Of a DNA stretch of 64,000 bases, positions 35,329 to 44,037 are shown one piece after another. The stretch spans positions 930,001 to 994,000 of the forward strand of contig NZ_CP021435.1 of NCBI RefSeq assembly GCF_002549795.1. The letters are read 5' to 3'. The stretch is from Halomonas beimenensis (GTDB lineage Bacteria > Pseudomonadota > Gammaproteobacteria > Pseudomonadales > Halomonadaceae). Below the pieces are notes generated by a model, which saw only the letters and a list, made by a program, of their open reading frames with translations, was not told where the DNA came from and did not search any database. Numbering within the stretch: position 1 is the first letter of the stretch; each line of letters starts with the position of its first letter. The translations under genes were made by a program, and so were the position numbers.

Positions 35329-35401
35329 AGTCGGTCCGCCCGTCGCTCGTCGACGGGCGTCCTGCTACCATAGCGCCCTCTGTGACGATGGAGCCCGCGC
35401 C

Positions 35402-35839
35402 GTGACCCTGACGACGCCTGCCTTGCTGTTCCCTGCCATTTCGCTGCTGTTGCTGGCCTACACCAACCGTTTCCTGGTGCTGGCCCAGCTGATCCGCAAG
35501 CTGGCCGACGAGGTGCGCGACCAGCACCAGGCGACGGCGGCTCGCCAGATCCTGCTGTTGCGCAAGCGGATCTCCCTGACCAAGCGCATGCAGCTGGCCG
35601 GGGTGCTGAGCTTCCTGCTGTGCACCCTGTCGATGTTCGCCCTCTTCCTCGAGTGGACCCAGCCGGGCGTCTGGCTGTTCGGCATCAGCCTGGTGAGCCT
35701 GTCGATCTCGCTGATCTATTCCTTCTGGGAGATCCTGCTCTCCACCAATGCCCTCAACGTCCAGCTGCAGGACATCGAGGACCTGTGGCGCTCCGCCGGC
35801 CGTCGCGAACGCCAGGACAAGGAGTCTCCTTCATCATGA
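35402..35839 (+). CDS. DUF2721 membrane protein
   Basis: A 145-residue protein with membrane segments near residues 8-25, 65-83 and 90-112, and a cytoplasmic LRKRISLTKRMQLAGVLSFLL linker (basic) typical of DUF2721. Function unknown. GTG start at 35402, the first codon after a short leader; TTPALLFPAISLLLLAYTNRF is the usual family N-terminus. Its stop overlaps the rlmM start by four bases (35836-35839), so the two are translationally coupled. Confidence 0.82.
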   Translation: MTLTTPALLFPAISLLLLAYTNRFLVLAQLIRKLADEVRDQHQATAARQILLLRKRISLTKRMQLAGVLSFLLCTLSMFALFLEWTQPGVWLFGISLVSLSISLIYSFWEILLSTNALNVQLQDIEDLWRSAGRRERQDKESPSS

Positions 35840-36903
35840 CCGTGCCCAATGCCCTGCTGTTGTATTGTCGTCCGGGCTTCGAGCCGGATCTGGCCGCGGA
35901 GATCCTCGACAAGGCAGCCCGGCTCGGCGAGCCGGGAGCCCCCCGCTTCGAGCGTGGCGAGGGGAGCGTGCGCTTCGAGCTGGCCGGCGAGCGACCGGCC
36001 AATGCGCTGCACCGCGAGCTGCCGCTGACCTCGCTGGTATTCGCCCGTCAGAGCCTGGTGGCCCTGCCGCCTCTCGCCCTCGACCGCGAGGACCGGCTCT
36101 CGGCCATCGTCGCCCAGGTCCGGGACAGCGGCTGGAGCTTCGAGTCGGTCTGGCAGGAGACGCCGGACACCAACGAGGCCAAGGCCCTGGCCGGGCTGAT
36201 CAAGGCACTCCGGCGACCGCTGGAGTCGAGCTTGAGGAAGTGCGGGGCGTTGAGGCGCAAGGCAGGAGGGCGCCGTCTTCATCTGCTGTGGAGCGATGGG
36301 GACCGGGTGCAGCTGGGCATGAGCTTCCCGGGGAATCGCAGCGACCTTCCCGGCGGCATCCGCCGGCTGCGCTTTCCCCATGATGCCCCCAGCCGCTCGA
36401 CCCTGAAGCTCGAGGAAGCCTGGCACGAGTTCGTGCCCCGGGAGCAGTGGGAGGCGCGCCTGGCCGAGGGGATGCAGGCGGCGGACCTGGGCGCGGCTCC
36501 GGGGGGCTGGACCTGGCAGCTGGTGCATCGCGGCATGCAGGTGTTCGCCATCGATAACGGACCCATGGATCGCAAGCTGATGGCGACCGGCCTGGTGGAG
36601 CACCTCCGGGAGGATGGCTTCGTGTGGGCGCCGCCCGGTCGGCTGGACTGGCTGGTGTGCGATATCGTCGACAAGCCCGCCAGGGTGATCGCCATGGTCG
36701 AGCGCTGGCTGATCCGGCGCTGGTGCCGGGAGGCGGTGTTCAATCTCAAGCTGCCGATGAAGCGTCGCTGGGAAGCGGTCGCGGAAGGGCTGGCCCGGCT
36801 CGACGAGGCTCTGGCCGAGGCGGGGATACCCGCCGAGATCGGCTGCCGTCACCTCTACCATGATCGGGAAGAGGTGACGGTGCATGTACGGTTGCTGTGC
36901 TGA
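35836..36903 (+). CDS. rlmM: 23S rRNA 2'-O-methyltransferase RlmM (C2498)
   Basis: A 355-residue protein (E. coli RlmM 366) that methylates the ribose of C2498 in 23S rRNA. An N-terminal THUMP-like region is followed by the Rossmann SAM domain: AADLGAAPGGWTWQLVHRG (near residue 215) binds SAM, FAIDNGPMD and WLVCDIVDKP carry the catalytic-site acids, and NLKLPMKRRW holds the catalytic Lys. It starts within the stop of the DUF2721 gene. Confidence 0.94.
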   Translation: MTVPNALLLYCRPGFEPDLAAEILDKAARLGEPGAPRFERGEGSVRFELAGERPANALHRELPLTSLVFARQSLVALPPLALDREDRLSAIVAQVRDSGWSFESVWQETPDTNEAKALAGLIKALRRPLESSLRKCGALRRKAGGRRLHLLWSDGDRVQLGMSFPGNRSDLPGGIRRLRFPHDAPSRSTLKLEEAWHEFVPREQWEARLAEGMQAADLGAAPGGWTWQLVHRGMQVFAIDNGPMDRKLMATGLVEHLREDGFVWAPPGRLDWLVCDIVDKPARVIAMVERWLIRRWCREAVFNLKLPMKRRWEAVAEGLARLDEALAEAGIPAEIGCRHLYHDREEVTVHVRLLC

Positions 36904-36907
36904 GTCC

Positions 36908-37195
36908 TCAGTAGCTGTGCTGGTAGACGCGGATGCGCTCTTCTTCGGTGAGCAGCGGGTAGAGGTCCTGCATGATCCGGCTGCGCTGCTCGCTGTCCCG
37001 CCACTCCTTCCAGGCGCGCAGGTCGCGCCATGTGGTGATGATCAGGCGTCGGTCGCTGTGCCCCATCTCGACGAGGGTCTCGCCGCCCCCGAATCCCGGG
37101 GCGCTCAGGACCTGGCGCATGGCCTCTCGGGCGACCTCCTCGTATTCTGCCTCTAGCCCGGGCATGATACGACGCTCGATAATGATCTTGATCAT
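36908..37195 (-). CDS. ABM-domain (antibiotic biosynthesis monooxygenase-like) protein
   Basis: A 95-residue dimeric alpha-beta-barrel-type protein: [25 protein letters not shown] and [23 protein letters not shown] are typical of the ABM superfamily. Members are small oxygenases, heme-degrading enzymes or stress proteins; the substrate here cannot be told. Convergent with rlmM (four bases apart) and divergent from tusA. Confidence 0.75.
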   Translation of the reverse strand: MIKIIIERRIMPGLEAEYEEVAREAMRQVLSAPGFGGGETLVEMGHSDRRLIITTWRDLRAWKEWRDSEQRSRIMQDLYPLLTEEERIRVYQHSY

Positions 37196-37239
37196 CCGTT
37201 CACTCCCTACTCACTCCGTTTCCCGAGGCGAGGTCATTG

Positions 37240-37491
37240 ATGGTTGATTCCACGGATTCCCTGCCAGCCTGTCATGCCGAGCTGGATACCACCGGACTCT
37301 ACTGCCCCGAGCCGATCATGCTGATGCACAACAAGGTGCGCGACATGCAGCCGGGCGAGATCCTCAAGGTGATCGCCAGCGATCCGGCCACCACCCGCGA
37401 CGTGCCCAAGTTCTGTGGCTTCCTCGGTCACGAGCTGGTGGCCCAGCGCGAGGAGGATGGCCGATATCTCTACTTTATCCGCCTGGGTTGA
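37240..37491 (+). CDS. tusA: Sulfur carrier protein TusA
   Basis: An 83-residue carrier that accepts persulfide sulfur from IscS and relays it to TusBCD/MnmA for tRNA 2-thiouridine and other uses. Active Cys22 lies in the CPxP motif (LYCPEPIM), followed by [25 protein letters not shown], nearly identical in form to E. coli TusA (81 residues). ATG at 37240, with GAGGCGAGG upstream; an in-frame TTG directly before it is unlikely. Confidence 0.95.
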   Translation: MVDSTDSLPACHAELDTTGLYCPEPIMLMHNKVRDMQPGEILKVIASDPATTRDVPKFCGFLGHELVAQREEDGRYLYFIRLG

Positions 37492-37508
37492 GCCCTCACC
37501 ACCGAGGG
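37491..37508. terminator. Hairpin between convergent tusA and unknown gene
   Basis: AGCCCTC-ACCA-CCGAGGGCT-type stem followed by TTTC on the plus strand, overlapping the last base of the tusA stop. Confidence 0.55.
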
Positions 37509-37511
37509 CTT

Positions 37512-38216
37512 TCAACCCTCCTGGTCGGCGGGCATGACCATCAGCGCCAGGGCCTCCAGGGTGGCGGGATCCTCGCGGCGAATGCGGTTGGCGATCTGGC
37601 GCTGGAAGAAGTAGACCACCCGGTGCCGGCTGTGGCCGGGGTAGAGGCAGGCATCACCCGGCAGGATGGGCGTGGAGTCGATCAGGCGCTCGTCGGCCAG
37701 CAGGGCCTCCACGGCGCCGTCGCTGTAGAGTCGCCATCCGAACACCTGCTTGAGCTGCCAGGGCTCCCCGCTGTCGTCCATGCACAGGGCATGGGTGCCC
37801 TGGGTCTCGGGTAACTGCTGGATCAGGGTGGGTTCCTCGGTCGCTTCGTATTCGAAGTAGGCCGCGGCCTGCTCGAGCTCCGTCACCTTGTGGTCGGGCG
37901 GGTCCTCGAAGAGTTCCTCCGTCTCCGGGTCTCGGTAGCCGATGAAGTGGCCATGCTCGGGGTCCTCGAGCGACTGGCAGGGCGTCAGGCGTTCCATCCA
38001 GGGCACCAGGCCGACGACTTCACCGTCCTCGCGAAGCCCCCAGGCGAGCAGGGGCATGCCGTAGTAGGCATCGGATTCGCTGGGCAGGTGGTACACCATC
38101 TCCAGGCCGTCGAGTTCCGGCGCAAGGCGGATCAGGCGTTTGCGGGCCTGCTGGCGTTGGCGCATGGTCTCCAGGTCGATGACCCGGGCGGGGCGAGGTG
38201 ACAGCGGGATACCCAT
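37512..38216 (-). CDS. Conserved hypothetical protein, unrecognised family
   Basis: A 234-residue soluble, acidic protein with no signal peptide or membrane segment. It starts MGIPLSPRPARVIDLETMRQ, with GGAGGGAC just upstream, which favours 38216 over the upstream start. The middle is rich in Glu and Asp (DPETEELFEDPPDHK; YFEYEATEEPT), and the C-terminal half has CLYPGHSRHRVVYFFQRQIANR. No enzyme motif was recognised. It lies between tusA and a DUF3080 gene; coding is supported by frame bias and ribosome-binding site. Confidence 0.72.
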   Translation of the reverse strand: MGIPLSPRPARVIDLETMRQRQQARKRLIRLAPELDGLEMVYHLPSESDAYYGMPLLAWGLREDGEVVGLVPWMERLTPCQSLEDPEHGHFIGYRDPETEELFEDPPDHKVTELEQAAAYFEYEATEEPTLIQQLPETQGTHALCMDDSGEPWQLKQVFGWRLYSDGAVEALLADERLIDSTPILPGDACLYPGHSRHRVVYFFQRQIANRIRREDPATLEALALMVMPADQEG

Positions 38217-38315
38217 GAAGTCCCTCCAGCAGCTGCGTGAACACGGCATTGGCCCGTCGGGCCGGTCGGCAGCGCACAACGTCACTGTCATCCCATCAAT
38301 AGCACAGAGTGGTGA

Positions 38316-38332
38316 CCGAGGTTAAGCCTCGG
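38316..38332 (-). terminator. Hairpin after the DUF3080 gene
   Basis: CCGAGG-TTAAG-CCTCGG immediately downstream of the minus-strand stop at 38336. No T tract, so moderate support only. Confidence 0.45.
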
Positions 38333-38335
38333 ATG

Positions 38336-39364
38336 TCATCGACAGCGTTGCGCCAAGGATTCGCGCAGTGCCTCGTGGTGTTGCCGGGCGGCCACGAGCG
38401 CCGGCCAGGGGGCCTCGGGGGCCTCCAGGGACAGCCAGCGGCGTCGGTAGGCCGTGACCGCCGGCGGGGCGTCCACCGGATGGGCGTCGAGCAGGCGATG
38501 GATGGCGGCGAGCCAGCGCCGGGCGCCGTCCTCCAGGCGCGGCAGCCAGGCGGCCAGTCGCCGGGCCTCGTCGGAGTTCGTGAGGCCGGCGAGCTCGACG
38601 GGACAGGTGCCGGCCCCGGCGAGTTCCGCCTGGAGGAGGTCCGAGGCCTCTCTCAGCCGCTGTGCGGCAAGCATCAGGGCCCGCAGTAGCTCGGCGGTCA
38701 GCGGCCGGGTCTGCAGGGTTTGAAGGTGGCCCTCGAGGGTGGCGGAGTCCGGCGGCCAGCGGCGATCGAACTGATGAAGGGTGGCTTCCCGCAGGTAGGC
38801 CAGGGCGGGCAGTTGCTCATCCACCGCGCCTAGCTCGTCCGGCGCCAGCGGGGTGCTGGCCCGGGAGAAGCTGCCGACCCATTCGCTCGAGTCGAAGAGG
38901 GCATTCCAGCTCGCCCTGGGAAGTTGCTCGGTCTTGGTCCGTGTCAGCCTGGCCAGCCGGGCGCGACCGGCCTCGTCGAGCGTGGCCGGCACCTCCGTGT
39001 TCCAGCAGCCGCTCAGGCGGCGCCACAGGGACAGCTCATAGAGCCAGCGCTGACTGGGGGCGGCCACTCGGCCCAGCTGGTTGTTGCGCTCGGCGACCAG
39101 GTTGGCGATATGGCATCCGCGCAGGGCGAAGACATCGAGGAATCCCTCCCGGATCTCCGGAACGGAGAACAACCGAGCGTCCCGCCCGGGAAAGGCCCCG
39201 ATATTGGCCGGCGACCGGGGACTGGGCGCGGCCAGGTCGAGCGTCTCGGCCAGTCGCCGCTGGTAGTCGCCGAGCAGGACCTCCGCGGGCCCGTCCCCGC
39301 AGCCCGACAGCAGGGCCAGCGTCGCCATCAGCAGGCCTTTAGGCCGGAATTTCCATCTCGCCAT
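38336..39364 (-). CDS. DUF3080 lipoprotein
   Basis: A 342-residue predicted lipoprotein: basic start MARWKFRPKG, hydrophobic LLMATLALL and lipobox LLSGC (Cys22). The mature part shows DUF3080 features (LLGDYQRRLAETLDL near residue 31; RGCHIANLVAERNNQLGRVAAPS). Function unknown. Its start lies inside the 3' end of the MATE gene (overlap 39339-39364), so the two are probably translationally coupled. Confidence 0.8.
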   Translation of the reverse strand: MARWKFRPKGLLMATLALLSGCGDGPAEVLLGDYQRRLAETLDLAAPSPRSPANIGAFPGRDARLFSVPEIREGFLDVFALRGCHIANLVAERNNQLGRVAAPSQRWLYELSLWRRLSGCWNTEVPATLDEAGRARLARLTRTKTEQLPRASWNALFDSSEWVGSFSRASTPLAPDELGAVDEQLPALAYLREATLHQFDRRWPPDSATLEGHLQTLQTRPLTAELLRALMLAAQRLREASDLLQAELAGAGTCPVELAGLTNSDEARRLAAWLPRLEDGARRWLAAIHRLLDAHPVDAPPAVTAYRRRWLSLEAPEAPWPALVAARQHHEALRESLAQRCR

Positions 39365-40796
39365 GTGCCACTGCCTTGCTCCGTCGTCTCAACCGTTCCC
39401 CCAGCAGGAGGGCCGCCACCGTGAGTCCGGCCACCAGCCCGATCCAGTAGCCGTACACGCCGAGTGGCGGCGTCCAGCCGAAGAGGCCATGGTCTCCGAG
39501 CCAGTGGCCGCCCCCCAGGCCGACCAGCCAGTAGGCCAGCAGGGTGATCAGCATGATCACCCGGGTGTCCTTGTAGCCCCGCAGGGCCCCCGCCAGATTG
39601 ACCTGGAGGGAGTCGGAAACCTGGTAGAGCATCGCCAGGCCCACCAGCGACAGGGTGATGCGAGTCACCTCGGGATTGTGGGTATAGAGTCCGATGACCG
39701 GTTCGGCGGTGATCCACAGCAGCAGGCAGTTGAGCAGGGCCACGGCCACCGCGACCAGGATGCCGTTCCAGGCTACCAGCCGCGCGCGGTCGAGCCTTCC
39801 CTGGCCGAGCGTGTTGCCCACCCGCACGGTCAGCGCCATGCCCAGCGACAATGGCAGCATGAACAGCAGGGAGGTGTAGTTCAGCGCCACCTGGTGGGCG
39901 GCCACCGTGATCTCTCCGAGGCTGGCGATGAACAGGGCGATCAGGGTGAACAGGGTCACCTCCACGAAGATCGCCACCCCGATCGGCACCCCCACGTACA
40001 GCAGTTCGCCGATCAGTCGCCAGCGCGGCGGGGTCGGCGAGCGCCACAGCTCGATGTTCCCGTAGGCCCGGCTGCGCCGGGTATAGAGCACCATGGCCAG
40101 GCTCATCACCCACATCGACAGCGCCGTGGCGATGCCGCAACCCACCGCCCCCAGCGCCGGCAGGCTCGCCAGGGGGGACGGCAGCCAGGGGCCGAACAGC
40201 GTCGTGAGGCCCTCGCCGCCATAGATCAACAGGTAGTTGCTGGGGACGTTCACGCCGAGCCCCACCAGGCTGATCCACAGCGAGGGGCGGGTATGGTTCA
40301 TGCCGTCGGAGAAGGCGCGCAGCGCCTGGAACACCGCCACGCCGGGAAGCCCCAGGGCCACCGCGGCCAGGTAGCCGGCAGAGCGTTCCGCCACGGCGTC
40401 AGGGACGGCCATCAGCCGGAACACCGGCATGGCCGCCGTCCACAGCAGGCCGGCGGCGACCAGCCCCAGGACCACGCCGATCCACAGCGCCTGGTGCACC
40501 TGGACGCGAATCCCGTCACGGCGATCGCCACCCATCAGGTGGGCGACCACCGGCGTCAGCCCCATCAGGGTGCCGGTCATGAACAGCATCAGGGGCATCC
40601 ACAGGCTCGATCCCACCGATACCGCTGCCAGGTCGGTGGCGCTCAGGCGGCCGGTCATCATCACGTCCACCACGCTCATGCCCGCCTGGGCGAGCTGGGC
40701 GCCGCAGATGGGCAGGGCCAGGTGGATCAGGGGGCGCGTCTCCTTGCGCGAGACGGCGATCAGGTCGGAGGCGAAGGCTCTCAAGGGGTGCTCCAT
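39339..40796 (-). CDS. MATE-family multidrug efflux protein (NorM-like)
   Basis: A 485-residue protein with 12 hydrophobic segments in two homologous halves. The first begins with the typical KETRPLIHLALPICGAQLAQAGMSVVDVMMTGRL, and the repeat near residue 245 has GVPIGVAIFVEVTLFT followed by GEITVAAHQVALNY and GMALTVRVGNTLGQG. These exporters use Na+ or H+ gradients to remove cationic drugs. The ATG at 40796 is the family start; the upstream open frame has no similarity. It follows an HxlR regulator gene on the same strand. Confidence 0.92.
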   Translation of the reverse strand: MEHPLRAFASDLIAVSRKETRPLIHLALPICGAQLAQAGMSVVDVMMTGRLSATDLAAVSVGSSLWMPLMLFMTGTLMGLTPVVAHLMGGDRRDGIRVQVHQALWIGVVLGLVAAGLLWTAAMPVFRLMAVPDAVAERSAGYLAAVALGLPGVAVFQALRAFSDGMNHTRPSLWISLVGLGVNVPSNYLLIYGGEGLTTLFGPWLPSPLASLPALGAVGCGIATALSMWVMSLAMVLYTRRSRAYGNIELWRSPTPPRWRLIGELLYVGVPIGVAIFVEVTLFTLIALFIASLGEITVAAHQVALNYTSLLFMLPLSLGMALTVRVGNTLGQGRLDRARLVAWNGILVAVAVALLNCLLLWITAEPVIGLYTHNPEVTRITLSLVGLAMLYQVSDSLQVNLAGALRGYKDTRVIMLITLLAYWLVGLGGGHWLGDHGLFGWTPPLGVYGYWIGLVAGLTVAALLLGERLRRRSKAVAHGEMEIPA

Positions 40797-40958
40797 GCCG
40801 ATGGCGAAGGCGGGCCCCGGGCTCCATGCGTGCGGGGCGGACGTACAGTCTATCAAGGGCCGCCGGGGTTCGCCGCGCCTCACCCGAAGCCGGCGCGCCG
40901 CAACCCCTCGAGATAGTGGGAGGCGTCTTCCTGAGCTCGCCACCCGAGGGCGGCGATC

Positions 40959-41651
40959 TCAATCGGAGGGGCGCTCACGCTCGATACCCGCGAAGGGGCT
41001 CAGACGCAGACCGTCGAGGAAGCCCCGGCGCAGTTCACCGGGACCGCGAATGTCCAGCTCGCCGGTCCGACGAGCGACGTCGAGGGGAGTGTCCCCGAGC
41101 CAGACGGCGGTCATCACCGGCAGGGACACGGCCACGTAGAGGTCGATCCCGAAGCCGGGGTCCTTGAGGCAGACATCCGCCTGGCCGGCCTCGAGGATCA
41201 GCCAGTAGAAGCGTCGCGGCGCGGGCATGTCGGTGAACTCGAAGCGCACCAGGGTGCGGCGGGGGGGCAGGCGATCGAGGTGCAGGCGTCGGTGCAGGTC
41301 CCACATCAGCAGGTCGGGATCCAGGTCCTCGGCGGTGGTCGTCCGGCGGACCCAACGCTTGCCCCAGGTGCCCAGGGCCTCGATCACCGGCCGCAGGGCC
41401 TCGCCGGCGTCGGTCAGGTGGTAGGTGCTACCGCCGCCGTCGGCGGCACTCCGCGCCACCAGGCCCTCGTCCTCGAGCCGCTTGAGCCGCTGGGAGAGCA
41501 GCGAGGGCGACATCCGCGGCACGCCCCGGCGCAGGTCATTGAAGTGCCGGCTGCCGCACAGCAGCTCCCGCATCACCAGCGGCGTCCACCGCTCGGCGAC
41601 GATCTCGGCGGCCTTGGCCACCGGACAGAACTGGCCGTATCCCTTTCCCAT
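40959..41651 (-). CDS. HxlR-family transcriptional regulator with C-terminal extension
   Basis: A 230-residue protein. The N-terminal ~100 residues are an HxlR winged helix (FCPVAKAAEIVAERWTPLVM; FNDLRRGVPRMSPSLLSQRL; LEDEGLV). The C-terminal ~110 residues, rich in beta-strand-like sequence, resemble the SCP2-like part of long HxlR proteins. ATG at 41651 follows AGGAAG. Only about 10 bases separate its start from the MITE-like element at 41662-41829, so its promoter must lie in that element. It may control the MATE gene downstream. Confidence 0.85.
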   Translation of the reverse strand: MGKGYGQFCPVAKAAEIVAERWTPLVMRELLCGSRHFNDLRRGVPRMSPSLLSQRLKRLEDEGLVARSAADGGGSTYHLTDAGEALRPVIEALGTWGKRWVRRTTTAEDLDPDLLMWDLHRRLHLDRLPPRRTLVRFEFTDMPAPRRFYWLILEAGQADVCLKDPGFGIDLYVAVSLPVMTAVWLGDTPLDVARRTGELDIRGPGELRRGFLDGLRLSPFAGIERERPSD

Positions 41652-41661
41652 CTTCCTGACC

Positions 41662-41829
41662 CTAGCAGCCTGTCGGGTTTGACCGATCGTCACGAGAATC
41701 ACGGATTTCGAGTCAAATTAATCGATCGATTGAGGCGAATAGCCCGCTATTTCACGAAATGGATCGAATCAAGTTGGCCGAAAGACCGGGATTTGCAGTA
41801 GATCAGTGTTAAGTCTGACAGGCTGCTAG
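41662..41829. mobile_element. MITE-like element with CTAG-containing inverted repeats
   Basis: A 168-bp segment bounded by CTAGCAGCCTGTC (41662-41674) and its exact inverse GACAGGCTGCTAG (41817-41829), with longer imperfect pairing inside. CTAG at both edges is compatible with a 4-bp target duplication. The interior is much more AT-rich than its surroundings, encodes no protein, and includes TTTGAC/GTCAAA arms. It is probably a non-autonomous remnant of an insertion sequence. Confidence 0.65.
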
Positions 41830-41970
41830 TCCAGGCTCCACCGGGGGTACAAATCTCGAACTGGTGCGCGGCCGGGGATGGCGCCAGGCTGTCATTGAAG
41901 CCTCTCATTCCGCGCGTCGGCAGGTCACCGGTCGGCGCCTCGAACAGGGATACCCGCTATCCCGGGAGTC
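41830..41970. other. Gap between the MITE-like element and the flavoprotein gene
   Basis: Together with the element and the HxlR leader this makes a 319-base region without genes. It presumably contains the promoter of the flavoprotein gene, but no clear -35/-10 pair or palindrome was seen. Confidence 0.5.
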
Positions 41971-43389
41971 ATGATCATGTCCCTCCTCACGCGCGAGCCC
42001 CGCCTGCCGGAAGAGGCACTGGCGTCACTGCGCGGCCGCCTGCGCGGGCCCGTGCTGCTGCCGGACGAAACGGACTATGACCGGGCCAGGACGGTCTGGA
42101 ACGCCATGATCGATCGCCGTCCGGCGCTGATCGTCCAGGCCCGGGGCACCGCCGACGTCATGGCGGCGGTGCGCTTCGCTCGGGAACACGACCTGAGGAT
42201 CGCCGTCCGCGGCGGCGGGCACAACGTGGCCGGTCACGGGGTCTGCGAGGGCGGCCTGATGCTCGACCTCTCCCCCATGACCGCGGTCCAGGTCGACCCG
42301 CAACGGCGAATCGCCCGGGTCGAGCCCGGGGCCCTGCTGGCCGATCTCGACAAGGAGACCCAGGCCCGGGGACTGGCCATCCCCGGCGGCTTCATCTCCT
42401 CCACCGGCGTCGCCGGCCTGACCCTGGGCGGGGGCTTCGGCTACCTCTCCCGGCGCTGGGGGCTGACCGTCGACAACCTGCGGGAGGTGACGCTGGTCAC
42501 CGCCGAGGGCGAGCCCCGGCGCGTCGCGCCCGACAGCGAGCCGGAACTGTTCTGGGGGCTCTGCGGCGGCGGGGGCAACTTCGGCGTCGTCACGGCCTTC
42601 GAGTTCGCCCTCCATGACCTCCCCCACCCGGTCCTGGCCGGGCCGGTGGTGCACGCTCTCGCCGACGCCCCGGCGGTGCTGCGGCGCGCCGGCGAGATCA
42701 TGCGCGAGGCTCCCGACGAGGTGGCCTGCCTGCCGGTGCTTCGCCATGCCCCGCCCAAGCCCTTCATCCCCGAGGCCTATCACGGGGAGATGATCCTGCT
42801 GCTGGCGCTGATCCACAGCGGCGATCCGGCCCACGGCGAGGACGCCCTGGCCCCGCTGCGCGAGATCGGCCGGCCCGCCGGCGAGGCGGTGGCGCGGCGT
42901 CCCTATGTCGCCTTCCAGTCGATGTTCGACGCCACCGCCGCCGCCGGGGCACGCAACTACTGGAAGGGCCATTACCTCGGGGCCCTGGAGGGCGACGCCA
43001 TCGACGTGCTCTGCGAGCAGGCGCGGCGGATGCCCGGCCAGGAGTCGTCCATCGGCATGCTGTCCCTGGGCGGCGAGATCGCCAGGCGCCCCGCCGCCTC
43101 GACGCCCTATCCGCACCGGGGGGCCGCCTGGGTGTTGAATATCCAGGCTCGCTGGCGGGACCCCAGGGAGGACGGGGCGCAGATCGCCTGGGCCCGGGAG
43201 ACCTTCGAGGCCATGGCGCCCTTCGCCACCGGCGGGGTCTACGTCAACTTCATCAGCGGCGACGAGGGGGAGTCCCGGGTGCATGAGGCCTACGGCGAGG
43301 CGGTGCATGCTCGCCTGGCGGCGCTCAAGCGTCGCTGGGACCCGCACAACGTCTTCCGTCTCAACCAGAACATCCCCCCGGCCGAGTGA
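41971..43389 (+). CDS. FAD-binding oxidoreductase, berberine-bridge type
   Basis: A 472-residue flavoprotein with an FAD-binding PCMH domain and a C-terminal BBE segment. VRGGGHNVAGHG carries His84, the usual covalent FAD attachment site; GGFISSTGVAGLTLGGGFGYLSR and LCGGGGNFGVVTAFEF contact FAD; the BBE end is YGEAVHARLAALKRRWDPHNVFRLNQNI. The second Cys linkage of bicovalent members is not evident. Substrates of this family include sugars and alkaloids; here unknown. ATG at 41971 or 41977 possible. Confidence 0.88.
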   Translation: MIMSLLTREPRLPEEALASLRGRLRGPVLLPDETDYDRARTVWNAMIDRRPALIVQARGTADVMAAVRFAREHDLRIAVRGGGHNVAGHGVCEGGLMLDLSPMTAVQVDPQRRIARVEPGALLADLDKETQARGLAIPGGFISSTGVAGLTLGGGFGYLSRRWGLTVDNLREVTLVTAEGEPRRVAPDSEPELFWGLCGGGGNFGVVTAFEFALHDLPHPVLAGPVVHALADAPAVLRRAGEIMREAPDEVACLPVLRHAPPKPFIPEAYHGEMILLLALIHSGDPAHGEDALAPLREIGRPAGEAVARRPYVAFQSMFDATAAAGARNYWKGHYLGALEGDAIDVLCEQARRMPGQESSIGMLSLGGEIARRPAASTPYPHRGAAWVLNIQARWRDPREDGAQIAWARETFEAMAPFATGGVYVNFISGDEGESRVHEAYGEAVHARLAALKRRWDPHNVFRLNQNIPPAE

Positions 43390-43482
43390 ACCGAGTGGGG
43401 CGCTTCACGCGGCCCGGCGGTTTGGCGCCGCCGGGCCGCGCCGCTATACTACGCCGCCCATGCATCACCCTGCGGAGTCCGC

Positions 43483-44037
43483 TTGATCCACCGCCTCGAG
43501 GATGTCATCGCCCTGTTCGACGGCCTCTTCCTGCCGACCTACCGGACCCGCCTGGTGCGCGGCGGTGACGAGCCGCTCTACCTGCCTGCCGACGCCGAGT
43601 CGCCCCATCATCGGGTGATCTTCGCCCGTGGCTTCTTTGCCAGCGCGCTGCACGAGATCAGCCACTGGTGCATCGCCGGTGCCCGGCGGCGCGGACTCGA
43701 GGACTACGGCTACTGGTACCTGCCCGACGGGCGCGACGCCGAGCAGCAGCGCGTCTTCGAGGCGGTGGAGGTGGCGCCCCAGGCGCTCGAGTCGCTGTTC
43801 GCCGCCGCCTGCGGGCATCCCTTCCATATCAGCGTCGACAACCTCGGCGAGGTCGAGGTGGATCGCGAGGCCTTCGCCGCCCGGGTCTCGGCACGGGCGG
43901 CCCGCTACGAGCGGGAGGGGTTGCCGCGGCGGGCAGAGGCGTTCCGCACGGCGCTCGACGCCTTCTACGCGGAGGGCGCCTCGCTCGACGAGGCCGTGGC
44001 GGCGGGGCGGGCCCGGCTGGCGCCTCAGCCGGCCTGA
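43483..44037 (+). CDS. epmC: Elongation factor P hydroxylase EpmC
   Basis: A 184-residue protein closely similar to E. coli YfcM/EpmC, which hydroxylates the beta-lysylated Lys of EF-P. The metal-binding HEISHWCIAG (His57, His61) is intact and followed by YGYWYLPDGRDAEQQRVFE and EVAPQALE. It starts with TTG at 43483 after CGGAGT; no ATG in a better position is seen. No epmA or epmB is present in the window. Its 3' end overlaps the convergent LysR gene by 13 bases. Confidence 0.92.
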   Translation: MIHRLEDVIALFDGLFLPTYRTRLVRGGDEPLYLPADAESPHHRVIFARGFFASALHEISHWCIAGARRRGLEDYGYWYLPDGRDAEQQRVFEAVEVAPQALESLFAAACGHPFHISVDNLGEVEVDREAFAARVSARAARYEREGLPRRAEAFRTALDAFYAEGASLDEAVAAGRARLAPQPA

